From Dichetophora obliterata (taxonomy: Eukaryota; Arthropoda; Insecta; Diptera; Sciomyzidae), in the NCBI GenBank assembly GCA_963920525.1, contig OY986438.1, positions 187,160,388-187,224,387 on the forward strand: a stretch of 64,000 nt of DNA, written 5' to 3'. Below are positions 33,521 through 45,689 of the stretch, piece by piece. A program made the translations under genes and the position numbers. The notes under the pieces are model-generated. The model was not told the DNA's origin and did not search any database. It saw only the letters and a program-made list of their open reading frames with translations. Every line of letters begins with the position of its first letter. Position 1 is the stretch's first letter.

Positions 33521-34840
33521 TAGTGTCCGACTGAATATTCGGTTTCGGTTTCGGTTACGGCTAGTTTCGGCCCTTTTTGGCAGTTTTGGCTGCTTTCGGC
33601 TATTCGGCCTCAATATGGCCGAATGACCGAAACTAGCCGAAACTTTTGGTAAAAATTTCGGAACATTTCAAGAATAGCGACAACTATAATTTTGAATTTT
33701 TTTTGCAGATTGTATTGATTTTGGCCTCCTACTTCAAAACCTGAAAAATTTGCAGGCCGCTCGCAATTGATTTAGAAGTTATAGGCCTCCAAAGTTGGAA
33801 AAAATAGCCTACAAATCTTACTATTTTTCTAAATTTTTCAACAAAATTACACTCTATGGGTATCATAAGAAATGTAACTTAAGTACCTATTCAACAAGGT
33901 ACCTTTTCAAATATGAAAATCCATGCCCAACCTTTAAAGATATACACATTTTTAGTGTCGTGCTTTCGTAAAAGGGAAACCACTAGTTTTCCAGACAAAT
34001 TGTAAATATAATAATAGGTATATCTTAAAAAGTTATGAATGGATTTTCATTTTCGCTTTACCTTTCTTTTGGTACACATACGCGTAACACTAAAAAAAAA
34101 ACATAAAGATTTGTAGCCTTTTGTAGCATTTTGCAACTTTGGAAGCCTATAACTTCTAAACCAATTGCCAGCGGCCTGAAATTTGGATTTGGATTTAGGA
34201 GGTTAAAATCCGTATAATCCAACAAAAAAAATATTAAAAAAGAGAGTTGTCGCTATTCTTGACTTATACCAAAATTTCTTGCATCAGTCATTTAATTCAA
34301 ATATATAAGTTTGTTTGGTTTAATAAAAATATTTACAACGCATTGTACAAAACAAAAATTATGAATTCGTCTATAATTTGATTTATCGTGTTAACGCAAA
34401 ACATTTTGGTTACTTTTATGCGTTTGATACTATCATTTTCGATATTATCATCTCTATTGCAATTACCATTAAAGTTTTACAGATACTTAAGCCAAAAATT
34501 GATAATTAAACTTTCGAACAAATTCTATGTGTGTGGAATAAAGGAAAAGCAAACAAAATACATATTTCTATTGTGATAATACTAAACCTTTAAGAAAAAC
34601 AGAAATACTTTGCTTTATGGTTCTAAAAAAATGTACATTGTAGGTGCACACTATTTTGAGTGCGTACTAAAAAATAAAATAAAAAATGATTTTATTTATT
34701 ATTATAGTAAACTTCAATTAGTTATTATAAACTTTAATATTCAAATAATACTTAGAGTACTTTTTTCTTTTAATAAAAACAATTATTTGTAAAAACTTAA
34801 ATTCGGTTTCTGCCAAAATTCCGGCTTTGGTCGGACACTA
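33521..34840. mobile_element. hAT-like foldback element, copy 2 (1320 bp)
   Basis: Perfect 11-bp tips TAGTGTCCGAC and GTCGGACACTA, flanked by the exact 8-bp duplication ATTTCAAC (33513-33520 and 34841-34848). It aligns with 5357-7804 over nearly its whole length but lacks the nested 1.1-kb element. No transposase. Two independent insertions with different 8-bp targets make the family boundaries certain. Confidence 0.9.
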
Positions 34841-34848
34841 ATTTCAAC

Positions 34849-37429
34849 CCTTAAGCTTAGTATGCTGTAGGAACTAAAATTTGAAGGCATTTAATTCTAC
34901 ACGCGAAATTTTGGTGTAGACTCAACACTAAAACATACTTACTATAACCTGCTTGTTGATGTGTTAGTTGAACATTATTGTTGAAAGTCAAATTTCCAGT
35001 CAATGTATGGACATATAAAAGACAGCGAAATGCATATCTTACGGAAGATTTCTTTTCGCTTCTACAGCATACTAAGCATACAGTTGTAATTTATATAATA
35101 ATAAAATGCAGTTGTAAGCAAACAGTTGTAATACAAGACATACATTCGTAATTTTATCGTAGCTCTAGAATCTAGCGAGTTATAATTTTTTTTAAATCAT
35201 TAGGTTAACCATAACGTTGTCAAGTTAAAATTGTAATGTAAATAATTACAAGAAAATTAAATAAGGGCCGGAAGTATATCATACTAACTACTGCCACTTA
35301 GATATGAAAGCTTAAATATTTTTTCTATAAATAATTATTAGAATAATATATTAATTTTTGTATTTCATGGTATTTCATGTAAATATTTGTAATCTTGACC
35401 GGAAAGTCTCAATAAGACTCAATAAACTTAAGAAAATGTTAATTCTCATTATTTTTGGGAAAATTTCTTATTATGCAAAAATATAATTTTCACTACAATA
35501 ATAAATATGCATGCAATAAAGAACATTTTCTCCGACTCGAACTTAAAAAACAAAATTATTAAATACTTTCTGAGTCGAATAAAATTTTTTCGGTTGATAT
35601 AAAAACGAATCCAATAAAGGTGAAGCTAAGGTTAAAAAGAAAATAAAAACAACAAATTCAGTGAAATAGTTAACGGATGGGCGAATACTATGAAATGTAT
35701 ACTGATGCTTGGTATCTATTCAAAATCCATGCCCTGCGCTGCTTGTGCAAAGCAAAGCAACAAAATAGAAAAAAAAAACATAAAAAAAACTAAGCACCTA
35801 TTGTATACAAAACAATGGCTGGAAAACCTGAAGTGCTTCAAAAAGATAAGAAATACAGACGAGCGAGTTACGAGTTCAAAGAATAAAATAGATGCAGCTA
35901 TGTTCGCTTCTCGTATATATAGAATAATGATCAATTGTATGCGATATGCAATAGCAAAGTACAGCGGGTTTTGAAGGCTAGAGAATCAACCTTTAGCCAT
36001 TTAGAAAGCTATACGAAACACAACAAAGCCATTATAGCGTATAGAAAAAAAATTTATGGAAAATGTTTTAAGCTTAAATGAGCCACACCGAACATAAAAT
36101 TTATATATAAACAATGATGATCGATAAGGAAGTGGAATTTTGGGGATGCAGCAACAAATGAGTTAGAACAAATAATGCATGATATTTAATGATGTATAAA
36201 AATAAAACGATGTTAAAATATGCAGACAATTCTTGCCTACGATTGATGCGGGTATTTACTATAAAAGAGCAGAGGTTAGAACAAATATTCAAGAAATGAG
36301 AATTTCAAAACATTGACAGCCGAAATGTTTTTAATTAAATGATTAAACGATGGTGTGAAGACATACAGATGGATATTCTATTTCTTTAGTGAAAGATTCT
36401 TAAATATTTAGTATATATTAACAATAACAAAAATAATTTCGTAGAATTAGTGACGCCTTAGTATTTTTAGTCTATTTATGAAAACAAAAAATGTCACTAG
36501 TATTTTTTATTGTTAATCATTTAGGGGTTTCACAAGCTGTCTTATAGTTGTATACTCCTATTTTTTCACAACAGTTGTAAAAGTTTTGCTTTTGTCTTAC
36601 ACATAAAACTAATTACGATAATATCATTGCTTTTGATATGTGTAATTCTTGTAACGAGTTTGTTATTACCACGTACATTTTAGAAGAAATATCACTACCA
36701 TAACAGCTTTTGCTTTTACTTTGTGAGGCAAAATTTTATAATAACTAGTTTTAAAAAATTAATTTTCTTCAATCATCTGTCTATTTCTTCAGTCAGCTGT
36801 ATAAATATGATATACAACAAAATATACCCTTAGGGTGTGTTCACAGTTGTATTTTTTTTATGAAAACGCAATACGACATACGACAATACGTGAGCTTGTG
36901 AAAAACCTAATTAGAGAAAATTATAAATGTTGTATAGTGACTGCGCTGTAGTCTATAAATTAGTTGAAATCTTGTAACTGAGAGGGTATAAAAAGTCTTA
37001 AAATTCACAAGCTTTTTATAATGTAATATACAGGGTAAGTCAGACAGATAGGTCAATTCGAAAGCTGTAGATTGCTCGGGTCAACACAAGAAAAAAAAAT
37101 TCGTATAAAAAGAAGAGGTTTATTCTCATTCTCTTCTAGTCGGAAGCAAAAATATGTAAGAAAGTCGAATTTTAAGCTACCTAAGCTAAACATTAGCTAC
37201 TTAGACTTACGACTTAAGAACAGTTTTAAAAATACAATTAAAAACCAAAACTAATTCAAGTTGTTGTGCAAAAGTCAACTCATCATCTGCATATATAGTA
37301 TATCTTGTAACCTACTTTCATGCTTATATATTCCTCTCTTTCAAAGATTTAACACTTACTCAAAAAAATTCTGATATAAATTAATTCACTTTTGAATTCC
37401 AGGCCTTTAAATGCACTCAAAAATTTTTT
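34849..37429. other. long AT-rich stretch, no gene recognised
   Basis: No TIR, retroelement or coding motif was seen. Open frames here (for example near 35690) have low-complexity translations. Confidence 0.45.
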
Positions 37430-38083
37430 TTAAGGGGCAAACCTAAGTAACTCAGGAAAAATAGGTGTATTTTCAGCAATTTTTTCAATCCAAAATCTGT
37501 AAAGTACGTTTTATAACATACCTATTAATATACAAAATTTCAATACAAAATAGCGGCTGTGCAGTTCTTAAAGGGCTCTATGGCCGGAAATCTAAAGTCC
37601 TTAATTTTTGATCTGGAACAAAAAAAAAATTTGGTCAGTTTCTATACATACAGCTATCGACATACGTACTATTTTTTCGATATATTGATTTTTTGCGAAA
37701 TGGTGCGTAATCGAACAAAACAGTTCCAATTTTCACGAAAAAAAAGTCACAAAATTGTTGATAAAACAAAAACTAAGCATTTAAAAAAATTGCTACGTAT
37801 GTCGATAGATAAAGTTATTTTGAATATACTATCCAAATTTCAAATCGATCGGTGAAGATTTGCTCGAGTTATGTGGCTTCGATAAAACGCGTTTAAAGTT
37901 TTAAGTACTAACAAATTCGTATAATATTTTCATATACCTCTAAGCGCAGAATGGAAAATTTTGAAATTTAGACACTTTTGCCGGATTCTATTTCTTGATA
38001 CTTAAGACCCTTATCTTTTAAGCATATTTTAAGCGAACAAATTTTTAGATTTTTTAAAAATTTTAATTAGGTTTCCCCCTTAA
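37430..38083. mobile_element. TTAA-flanked TIR element (654 bp)
   Basis: TTAA at each edge. The left end reads TTAAGGGGCAAACCTAA and the right in reverse complement TTAAGGGGGAAACCTAAT. TTAA flanks suggest a piggyBac-type origin, although the GGGG start is unlike the CCC start of the other copies in this window. No transposase was recognised. Confidence 0.65.
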
Positions 38084-38344
38084 AGATTGTCTTACATTTA
38101 ATTTGAAAATCAAATTGTTGTAATTTGCAACCCAAATTACTGTGCAACGATTTTTTTTTGCTATATCGAGTGAGAACAAAGTTGGCATTTATTCGCTTTT
38201 GATATAGTTTTTCTTTTCTTAAATCGTTTCCTTTTTCTCGTAGTTTCAAGTCTGAAGTCGACTTGAAAGATGGGTTAAAATTAGTGTTGTCAAATAATCG
38301 AAAAATGAGAAACCGGCTACTCGAATAAACCAAAATTAATAAAT
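38084..38344. other. no gene recognised
   Basis: Short AT-rich interval between a TIR element and a SINE. Confidence 0.4.
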
Positions 38345-38720
38345 CAAAGAACCAAGGCATGCGCCTTATACAAACAAGGTTTGGTCTTTAACCTGAAAAG
38401 AAAGTGATAGATTATTTAGAGGAATTGATTGGAACCATACGTGAATTATTGATTAGGCGAAATAGTCTTGAAAGACAATTTGAATTGCTTTTGACCGAGG
38501 CTAGTGTAATACCTCAACCTGGCAAGCATTTTCAGCCCTTAGTTGTGTTCTTGTCCTTTAATTCAACATTTTCCACAATTTATTTGTGGATTTTTAGTTT
38601 TCAATAATTCTTAAATGTGGGAAAGAACAAAGAAAGTGAAAAGAACCGTGCCATGATTCGAACCAGGGACCTTTGGGTTGATAGTCTACGCACTCTTCAC
38701 TAGACTACAACAGCCGACGT
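38345..38720 (-). mobile_element. tRNA-derived SINE, family B, copy 1
   Basis: On the minus strand the head at about 38718-38650 has GTAGTCTAGTGAAGAGTGCG (A box) and GGTTCGAATCA (B box). The body matches the copies at 47575 and 48480, down to the end CAAACCTTGTTTGTATAAGG. An open frame on the opposite strand (38404-38607) lies wholly within the SINE body and is not a gene. Confidence 0.78.
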
Positions 38721-38973
38721 ACCTTTATGTAAAACGAAGCCTTCTTCTTAAGTCGTACGTTTGCTGACGAGATCGGACAAAATTGGCTTGATGTATTTTC
38801 GTCTCCTTGCCTCGTCGTTCATTCACAATTACGTTGCTAATTCAGGATTTTGTGTAAATTTTGTAAAATTCTTAAAAATTGTTTTTTTATTTGAAGTACA
38901 TTTTTTATGTTAGTACTGCTTTTTACGTCATATGTTTGGTTTATTTTTTTTATTGGATTATTGTTTGTTATTA

Positions 38974-39316
38974 CAGTGTAACCTCCCATAATCGGGCACT
39001 AAAGGTCGTTGTATTTTTGTCCGGCTATGAGAGTTGTCCGTTTGTGAGAGGGCTCAAAAAAATTACATATAATTTTTTTTTTAAAAAACGAATAAAAATA
39101 AATATATATTTTCGTAAATTTAGTTATAAAAATAAATATGCAAATTTTACAAAATTCTCTTGTATGTATCAAAAAATTTTAAAAATCTTTATTTGCTTGA
39201 GTTCAAAAAATGTATTAATAGTTGATTGCTTAAAAATGTAACGAAAAGCTTGTGACTACGAAATTTGTCCGGTTGTGGGAGCTGTCCGCTTATGGAAGGT
39301 GTCCGCGAGCAGAACT
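38974..39316. mobile_element. pogo/Tigger-like TIR relic
   Basis: Preceded by TA, it starts CAGTGTAACCTCCCATAATC, and near the right end the words GTCCGCTTATGGAAGGTGTC mirror the left CCATAATCGGGCAC. Internal GTTGTCCG words repeat. The right tip is diverged. Confidence 0.5.
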
Positions 39317-39432
39317 ATATTGAATGATTGGACTATTGCCGCGATACGATCGTTGTTATTGCTACAAAAAATATTGCTACTGCCCGTGAAGCCAGCGTAG
39401 GATAGGGATACCTATCGAAGTTCAAATACAAT

Positions 39433-40190
39433 GGGGTAATTCACGATCGTGTTGCATCGTGGCAAATGTGTTTTTGCAAGGGTAGATTTTTGTGAGCACG
39501 TCTTTAAGGGCCAGTACTTATAAAAAAGTTAAGTCATCATAATCTTAGGGCTAGTTTTTCAGTACGAGTTTAAAGTCTAGTCAAATTAAACCGAGCTTAA
39601 CTCACCAAAATTGGACGTTTAAACTCGGTTACGGCAAAAAAGAAACACATTATATGGTACTTTAAGTCAATTTAAGTATGCTAAAATATCTAGTTAAACC
39701 GAGCTAAAACGTCCAATTTTGGTGAGTTAAGCTTGGTTTAATCTGACTAAAGTTTAAACTCGTACTGAAAAACTGGCCCTAAGATTATGATGATTGATGA
39801 TTTAACTTTTTTACCGCTAAAAATGTAAGCAATGAAAGCAGTTGCTCAACCATAAGTATTTAAAAAAGTATCTGTGGTGGTGTTCAATGCAAAATGAACA
39901 CATTCATTCACAATAGCGTCATGTAATATAAGATTGCATGATATTGCATGATATTGCATATGCAACATTTTTTTTTGTTACAGCAAATGAAATTAATGTT
40001 GCAAATGCATATCAACGCTTTTTGTTTTTGTAAAAGCAGGTAATTTTGCATTTGCAACGATGCAACAAGATCGGAATTACCCTATTATGTTCGCTGAATT
40101 TGCAACGATGCAACAAGATCGTGAATTACCCTATTATGTTCGCTGAATTTGCAACGATGCAATAAGATCGTGAATTACCCTAATATGTAC
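39433..40190. mobile_element. TIR element with triplicated right end
   Basis: The left end GGGTAATTCACGATCGTG, followed by TTGCATCGTGGCAAATG, is mirrored at the right by GCAACGATGCAACAAGATC and GAATTACCCT. The right-end sequence plus ATTATGTTCGCTGAA is repeated about three times with a 49-bp period (40050-40190). A second palindromic element is nested inside at 39523-39812. No coding region. Confidence 0.65.
39523..39812. mobile_element. palindromic MITE nested in the 39433 element
   Basis: Inner tips TTAGGGCTAGTTTTTCAGTA and, in reverse complement, TTAGGGCCAGTTTTTCAGTA extend inward through ACGAGTTTAAA. The arms continue inward with TTAACTCACCAAAATTGGAC, mirrored near 39708. Outer flanks AAAAAAGTTAAGTCATCATA are themselves mirrored, so the palindrome extends beyond the recognised tips. 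Confidence 0.75.
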
Positions 40191-40394
40191 TTATTTCTTA
40201 GTAATTTCTATAGAAGTTTTAAGAACCCTAATTAATGCAAGATAAATTGTATATTTAGTTTTGTATTCTCTAAAAATACTATTTAACAAAGTTTAACTAA
40301 AAGTTCTTTATAACTATCAGCTGATAAATATTTGCTCTGAACTTTATTTTGTCAATGTGGCATAACACATAACAATTATCATTTGATTGCATAT

Positions 40395-40513
40395 TGCATA
40401 AGGTGTATATTAACTTTGCCACTCTGTTTGTAACGGTGATAAGGAGGCGTGGCAGGTATAGAAAAGTATGTATATTCTTGATCAGTAAAACCTCCTGAGT
40501 CGATTTCATGTCC

Positions 40514-40548
<35 letters not shown>

Positions 40549-40560
40549 GACACGATTACA
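40395..40560 (+). mobile_element. mini-me type core with (GTCT)n
   Basis: Contains TATTCTTGATCAG, GAGTCGATTTCATGTCC and about nine GTCT units (40510-40548). This core next to a GTCY microsatellite is the signature of the dipteran mini-me elements, which have been linked to microsatellite birth. A second core without a long microsatellite is at 52240-52380. The ends of the element are not defined by the sequence here. Confidence 0.6.
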
Positions 40561-40659
40561 GTGCAATTTTAAATCTGTCGTATTTAAATTTTAAATCTGT
40601 CGTATTTAAATTTGATGTATGTGCTTGCATAAAAAAAAAACAAAGATCAAGTTTGAGAA

Positions 40660-41470
40660 TGAGCAAAATCAAATGAAAACCACATTTGATACAGAGTTAC
40701 TTTATCAAGTCAATAAAATCTGTAAAAAATGCCACAAAAATTTATAAAGTGACTTGGAATTTTGCACATAAGCATTGAAGCAGAATATTATCCATATTTT
40801 TTAAATTTGTTGATATTTTGAAATCGGATAAAAACCATACCTACCTCCTATACAAAGTTACTTTATCAAAATAATAAAATCTCTGAAAAAGCCACAGAAA
40901 TGCCACTGAAAAGTAATGACTTGAAATTTTGCGCATAAGTTGTGGTCACAAAAATTCCCCATATTCATAATTAAAATTTGTCAAAAACTAATGAAAACCA
41001 CGCCTGCCTACTATTACTATCAAAAGTGACTTTAACAAAATAGTAAAATCTCTTTAAATGCCATAAAGGTTTGGTCTCAAATATACTTCACATTTTAAAT
41101 TTGTTAAAATAGCATAAAAACTACCCATACCTCCCATACAAAATAACTATCTGAAAACGCTTAGGTCTCTAAAAATTCTGCGAAAAATAATTTAATGAAT
41201 TAAAAATCTGCACATATGCTAAGAATATTAAAGTGTTTGAAATTTGACAAAATCGTATAAAAACTCGGCCAATCTCTTATGCAAAGTGACGTCATCAAAG
41301 TAGCTTAACTTATAAATTTCAAAAAAATGTGTGTATAAACATCATATTTAATACATCATATTAACTATCTTAAACGTGTTCTGCATTTGAGTTTTGAAAA
41401 GATAGAATAATCACCACGTTCATCCTATATAATAAGTGACGTCACAAACTTACAAAACATGCATAATTTA
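40660..41470 (+). repeat. degenerate ~150-bp satellite, about six units
   Basis: Units share AAAACCACGCCTACCTCC, ATACAAAGTGAC, AAAATCTCT, GACTTGAAATTTTGCAC. Unit markers fall at about 40674, 40831, 40993, 41117, 41261 and 41407, spaced 124-162 bp. The same units follow the mini-me core at 53390-55210, so core and satellite travel together. Confidence 0.7.
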
Positions 41471-41479
41471 GATAATCTT

Positions 41480-42032
41480 TACTAGTTTATTTTTTATTTG
41501 TGTCTTTTTAGACGTTTTTGCATATTTTTTAGATTTTTCGGAAAGTTGTTAAGGTTTTAAGTGTATTTTTGAGACATTTGTGATGTATTTTTGTGACATT
41601 TTTTATTTTTGTGCGATTTTTTCTATTTTGGTGTATTTTTTTAGAAATTTTTGAGATTTGTGGTGCATTTCTGAGACATCTTTGTTGTTTATGCGAGAAA
41701 TTGTTGAATTTGTTTTTGGTGTAAACGTATTTTTAAATTTTTTTATGATTTTTTTAGACATTTTTTGGGAATTTTTTAACACATTTTTGGGAATTTTTTA
41801 GAAATTTTTTAATTTTTTTAAATTTTTTGTATTAATTTTTTAAAATTTTTGTTGTTTTTTTGTTTGTTTTTTCGTGAAATTGTCGACTTCTTTTTGGATT
41901 TGTCAGATTTGTTCAAAGCAGCATTGGAAACCCCGGGATTAATCTGACACAGAAATTTTTTCAATAGAAATTATTTTCTGATCGGTCGTCTCCTTTCTAC
42001 AAGCAATATTAAATCTCAGATAGTAAAATCCC
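41480..42032 (+). repeat. dispersed T-rich repeat C, copy 1
   Basis: Shares with 45690-46143 the ordered strings GAGACATCTTTGTTG, GTGTAAACGTATTT, GTCGACTT, GATTTGTCAGATTTGTTCAA, TTTTTTCAATAGAAAT and TATTAAATCTCAG. Both copies have the same orientation. Open frames within are artefacts of T-richness. Confidence 0.7.
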
Positions 42033-42087
42033 AGTGGTAAATGGACACATGACGTAAACAATGTTGTTGCGGGGCCTCCGAAGTCTG

Positions 42088-42348
42088 TTTACAATTGAAG
42101 CGTTCTCGCGAATAACGTTGTAAACGACAAAATTGTAATTGCTCACTTTTATTCATTTTACAAGCACTTAAATTCATTTTTATTAATTTTTTTGGGTATG
42201 CGATAAAAATACCCCAAACTGCTTACTCAGTTTCTGTTTGTATATAACATAAGAGAGTGATTCTGACAGGTATTCGCAAAAAAAAAAAACACTAAAAAAA
42301 TGTCGTTTACAACGTTATTCGCGATTGTGCTTCAATTCTCAATTACAT
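42088..42348. mobile_element. hairpin MITE
   Basis: The left arm contains CGCGAATAACGTTGTAAACG and the right arm its inverse CGTTTACAACGTTATTCGCG, both with outer GAAGC/GCTTC and ACAATT/AATT words. Arms are about 50 bp around a ~150-bp centre. Target duplication not resolved. Confidence 0.65.
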
Positions 42349-42669
42349 TTGTTCGGACATGGCCGCTAAAACACTGATTACATCTACCTTACACAGTAAG
42401 TGACGATGGGAGTAGGTAAGCACAAGATAGGAGAGAACAGAAAAATGACGCACAAAACTAGAGAGTGCGCAAATAAATTGAACGAAAATACTCTTTACGC
42501 CAAAAACAACGAAAACGAAGAACACACCGAAAAGACAAATGCAAATGATGCAACAAATCATCTTCACAATTTTTACAATTTAATGAACGAATTTATTACC
42601 TTTTATAAAGCATTTCAGAATTAATGTTTAATAACACTTAGCTATTTTATACATAAAACTTTGTTAGAA

Positions 42670-42955
42670 AGTTTTTCTAACTCCTGTTAGAAAGCACGAT
42701 GTTGCTTCACAGACGAATAAAGCCAAACTGTTGTTTGAACATCGAAAAGGAAATAGTGTGAGAACAAACGAGAAGTGAGCACAAACAAAATTTTTTGTTT
42801 TTGTTTTACAAAATGTCATCACCGACAAATTTTTACAAGCGGGATGAAACGAAAAAAAAAAAAAAAATGTGAGCACAAACAAGAATTTGTTCCTGCTTAC
42901 AGTGATGCATTACAATGTCATCACCGAGTCATTTTTACAAGCGGAATATGTAATG
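42670..42955 (+). repeat. tandem duplication of a ~97-bp segment
   Basis: GTGAGCACAAACAA, ATGTCATCACCGA and TTTTTACAAGCGG occur in the same order at about 42775 and 42870. The first copy is separated by an A-run. No coding sense is evident. Confidence 0.6.
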
Positions 42956-42959
42956 AATA

Positions 42960-43135
42960 GCTTCTTGAGAAAAGAAACATTAGCCGTTCGGAGTCGGCAT
43001 TAAACTTTTAGGTCGAGTTCTCGATCATTTGTGGATATAGCTTTTGTGATATGCACAAAACAATTGATCATAAGTAGTTAGGCCAAAGCCTTTTCAACAG
43101 CTACAAAGACCCATTAATTTTTTTTCCTTCAACAA
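42960..43135 (+). mobile_element. SINE family A, 5'-truncated copy
   Basis: Begins inside the body (CTTCTTGAGAA, then AGCCGTTCGGAGTCGGCAT) and continues through TCTCGATCATTTGTGGAT and AACAATTGATCATAAGTAG to an AT-rich tail. It lacks the tRNA-like head present at 12930. Confidence 0.65.
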
Positions 43136-43966
43136 TTTTATACCACCTCTGTAATGATTTTCTGTAAAGCATTTTCATTCGACGAAAAACGATAATCACG
43201 AAGGATTATTTTCGAGTTTCTGAAACGGTAGTAGAGCTAAATATGGTGAATTCGGGAGGTTTTCAAGCACTTCGTACTTTAACTCATTCAATTTAGCTGA
43301 TCCAAAAGGGTGCAATAATATTCAAGAGTCAATTGTTTTACCTTTCTCAAGATAATCAATCAACCAAATCCCTTTTGCATCCTAAAACACTGTTGCTTCA
43401 ACCTTGTTTGCCGTTTGTAAAAAATGGAATTGAATATCAGTTATTAAAAAAACTCTATAATTTACATATAATATTATAATTAAAATAAAAGGTTAATAAA
43501 AAATAAGGTAGAATACCGTCTGCCAGGCCATCTAGTGTTATATACAATTATGAGGCTATCATAAAATCATTAAATCAAATTAGCCAAAATTAGTCACACA
43601 ATAATAAATGCATTTATAAATGCTTCTTTATTTCGGCTTTCACTGACAAAATAACTAAGATTATTTAGATAAGCAACGAAAACATTAAGCGTACTTAGCT
43701 TTTGCTTAACTTTAATGTGACAATCTGCCTGTCTGCCTGCCAGCCAAAACTTCGTCAACCAGAATGCCAGCAGCTGTTTGTTGACTCTGCCATTAAACTT
43801 TGGCCTTAAATCAGGCTTAACAACAATATTTATAATATTTAAATTCGGTTGTTGTTAGTGCATTTGTGTAAATTTTTAGCAATTATTGTATTTAATTAAA
43901 ACGAGGCTGTTCTTTTGATGCCCTTCACATTTGAAAGCAAGTTTTTTTAACGCTATATTTTGCTAG
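43136..43966. other. no gene recognised
   Basis: Single-copy-looking AT-rich DNA without supported features. Confidence 0.4.
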
Positions 43967-44113
43967 TTAACCCTTTATAAGGCAGAGCTGATATTTTACC
44001 ACCAAAGTTTTCGGTGAAATACGCTCTGAGAGTATGTTACTTATATTGTATATTTGAAATGTACCACTTATGTTGTTAGAAAAAAATATTCCCTCTGCTT
44101 TCTAAAGGGTTAA
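43967..44113. mobile_element. TTAA-flanked piggyBac-type MITE (147 bp)
   Basis: Left end TTAACCCTTTATAAGGCAGA, right in reverse complement TTAACCCTTTAGAAAGCAGA, with TTAA at both edges. The tip TTAACCCTTT is shared with the full element at 21222, which suggests a related transposase could have moved it. Confidence 0.75.
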
Positions 44114-45689
44114 ACTTGTAAATGCTGCATACTATTAGGTCAAATTATATTTTAACTAAATTTGGAATAAGAAAACATTTGCATGTGAAAGAATTTTTCG
44201 CATTCTTAAAATGTTTTAAGTTGATTTTTTGTTAAACATAATTTTAACATAAACAAATTATAAAATATGCATACTACATGGTATATTTTTAGGCGCGGCT
44301 ATTGGCTTTCATTCCAATTGCATGCAAGTAATATTGCGTGCCTCGAATCTTGCGCCACTCCAACCCACTTCAAAGCTCTTCATGCCATCTGCCTCTTAAT
44401 TGCTTGTAGTGACAGTAAAAAGTTGACAATCAAAACAATTGTTTAAAAGTTACCAGCTGTTGCTTTTATTGCTGTGCTTCTGCTGCGCTTCGAGAGCATA
44501 AGACTTGAAATGCGTAAATAACGCATTAAAATGATTGGCACGCACGCACGCAATATAATCGCCACAGTTTTAAACAGACATGTCATGTGACAAGACGGAC
44601 AGACTGACTGCCTAGTCAGCCGCTTGATAGCTTTGTGCTTGATATATAAATAGTTTATGCGTGAGAACTATTCAATAGTCGCGACACTTCACTCCTCCAC
44701 GTCACTGTTCTCTTTGCTTCACCTCACGTTACGACTATAAATGTCCAATAAAACTTTGAAAAACTTTTAAGTTTTGCCCATGACTGCTATCAATACTCTT
44801 GTGTGCTGCTTACGAATAGTGTCGTGTCTGTGACATAGGCCTGAAATATCTACTGTTGCTACAGCTTAAAGTCGTTTTGCACGCGTGGCTTCATCTGTTG
44901 GTGGGTCGCTTCACCGTCTTTTGACCACACACTCACTTGACTTAAGGCGTTATAATCGCTAAAAGCCTATTTGCAAAAACTTAAATTGATTTTAAAAACC
45001 GTTTGTGATTTTTACAAACACACTGAAATACCTTTTCCTAACTATACATACGTACAGTGTAATTGTAACGAATATTTACGGAAGTGAAAGAGGAGGTCGA
45101 GTTAAGCAAAAAATCTTATGGGAGGGGTGAGGGGTCCATTTTCGAATCCTTAAGAGTTACGGGGTTAAATGGTATTTCATGACTTTGATTCATACTATTG
45201 TTTTTAGCAGAAAAACGAACTCACGGAAAACTTATTATAAAAACTCATTTAAAAGACAATGAAATGACCTTTCTAACGGTGTACGAACACACCCACCCAT
45301 TCGTATCCATTTTCGAGCTGCGCTCGTGTGAAGATGAATTCAATCCGTTGAAATTACGAAATTTTCGCATTGAGCGCAATTTTCTTTGAATTTTGCGTAA
45401 TAAACCAACATTTTTTATAGTATAAAATTAATGATTTATTTAATTTTCTTTCTAATGACATGATAATAATAAACATATCTTTAATAATATCTATAAACAA
45501 AAAATAACAAAGTACTTTAACAAGGGGTTCTTATAATTTTTCTTTTTTTTATATAATACAATTTTATAGAACATAATATCATGATGTTTTCAATTTAGTA
45601 AAATTTTTTAAGTACAACCAACTTTGTTATTTTTAAAAAATATGTTTTTGATTTTGATGCCATTGCAAAGAAAATTTATACATTTTAGA
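44114..45689. other. repeat-poor DNA, no gene recognised
   Basis: Holds a promoter-like TATA/initiator pair (listed separately) and an open frame near 45198-45389 (starting MFLAEKRTHG) without recognised motifs. Base composition at 44300-44950 is less AT-rich than the surroundings, as in single-copy intergenic or intronic sequence. Confidence 0.4.
44640..44690 (+). promoter_or_regulatory. TATA box plus initiator-like motif
   Basis: TATATAAATAG at about 44643 is followed 26-30 bp later by TTCAATAGTC, close to the insect initiator TCAKTY. No open reading frame of note follows before an AATAAA at about 44748, so the target, if any, is unknown. Confidence 0.25.

Noticed and set aside
38404..38607. 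67-codon plus-strand open frame
   Set aside because: It lies entirely inside the antisense of SINE B, and the same sequence in the other two SINE copies is not open.
42400..42624. 74-codon frame on the plus strand with a mirror frame on the minus strand
   Set aside because: Composition is Asn/Lys-rich, there is no motif, and it lies among repeats; unlikely to be a gene.
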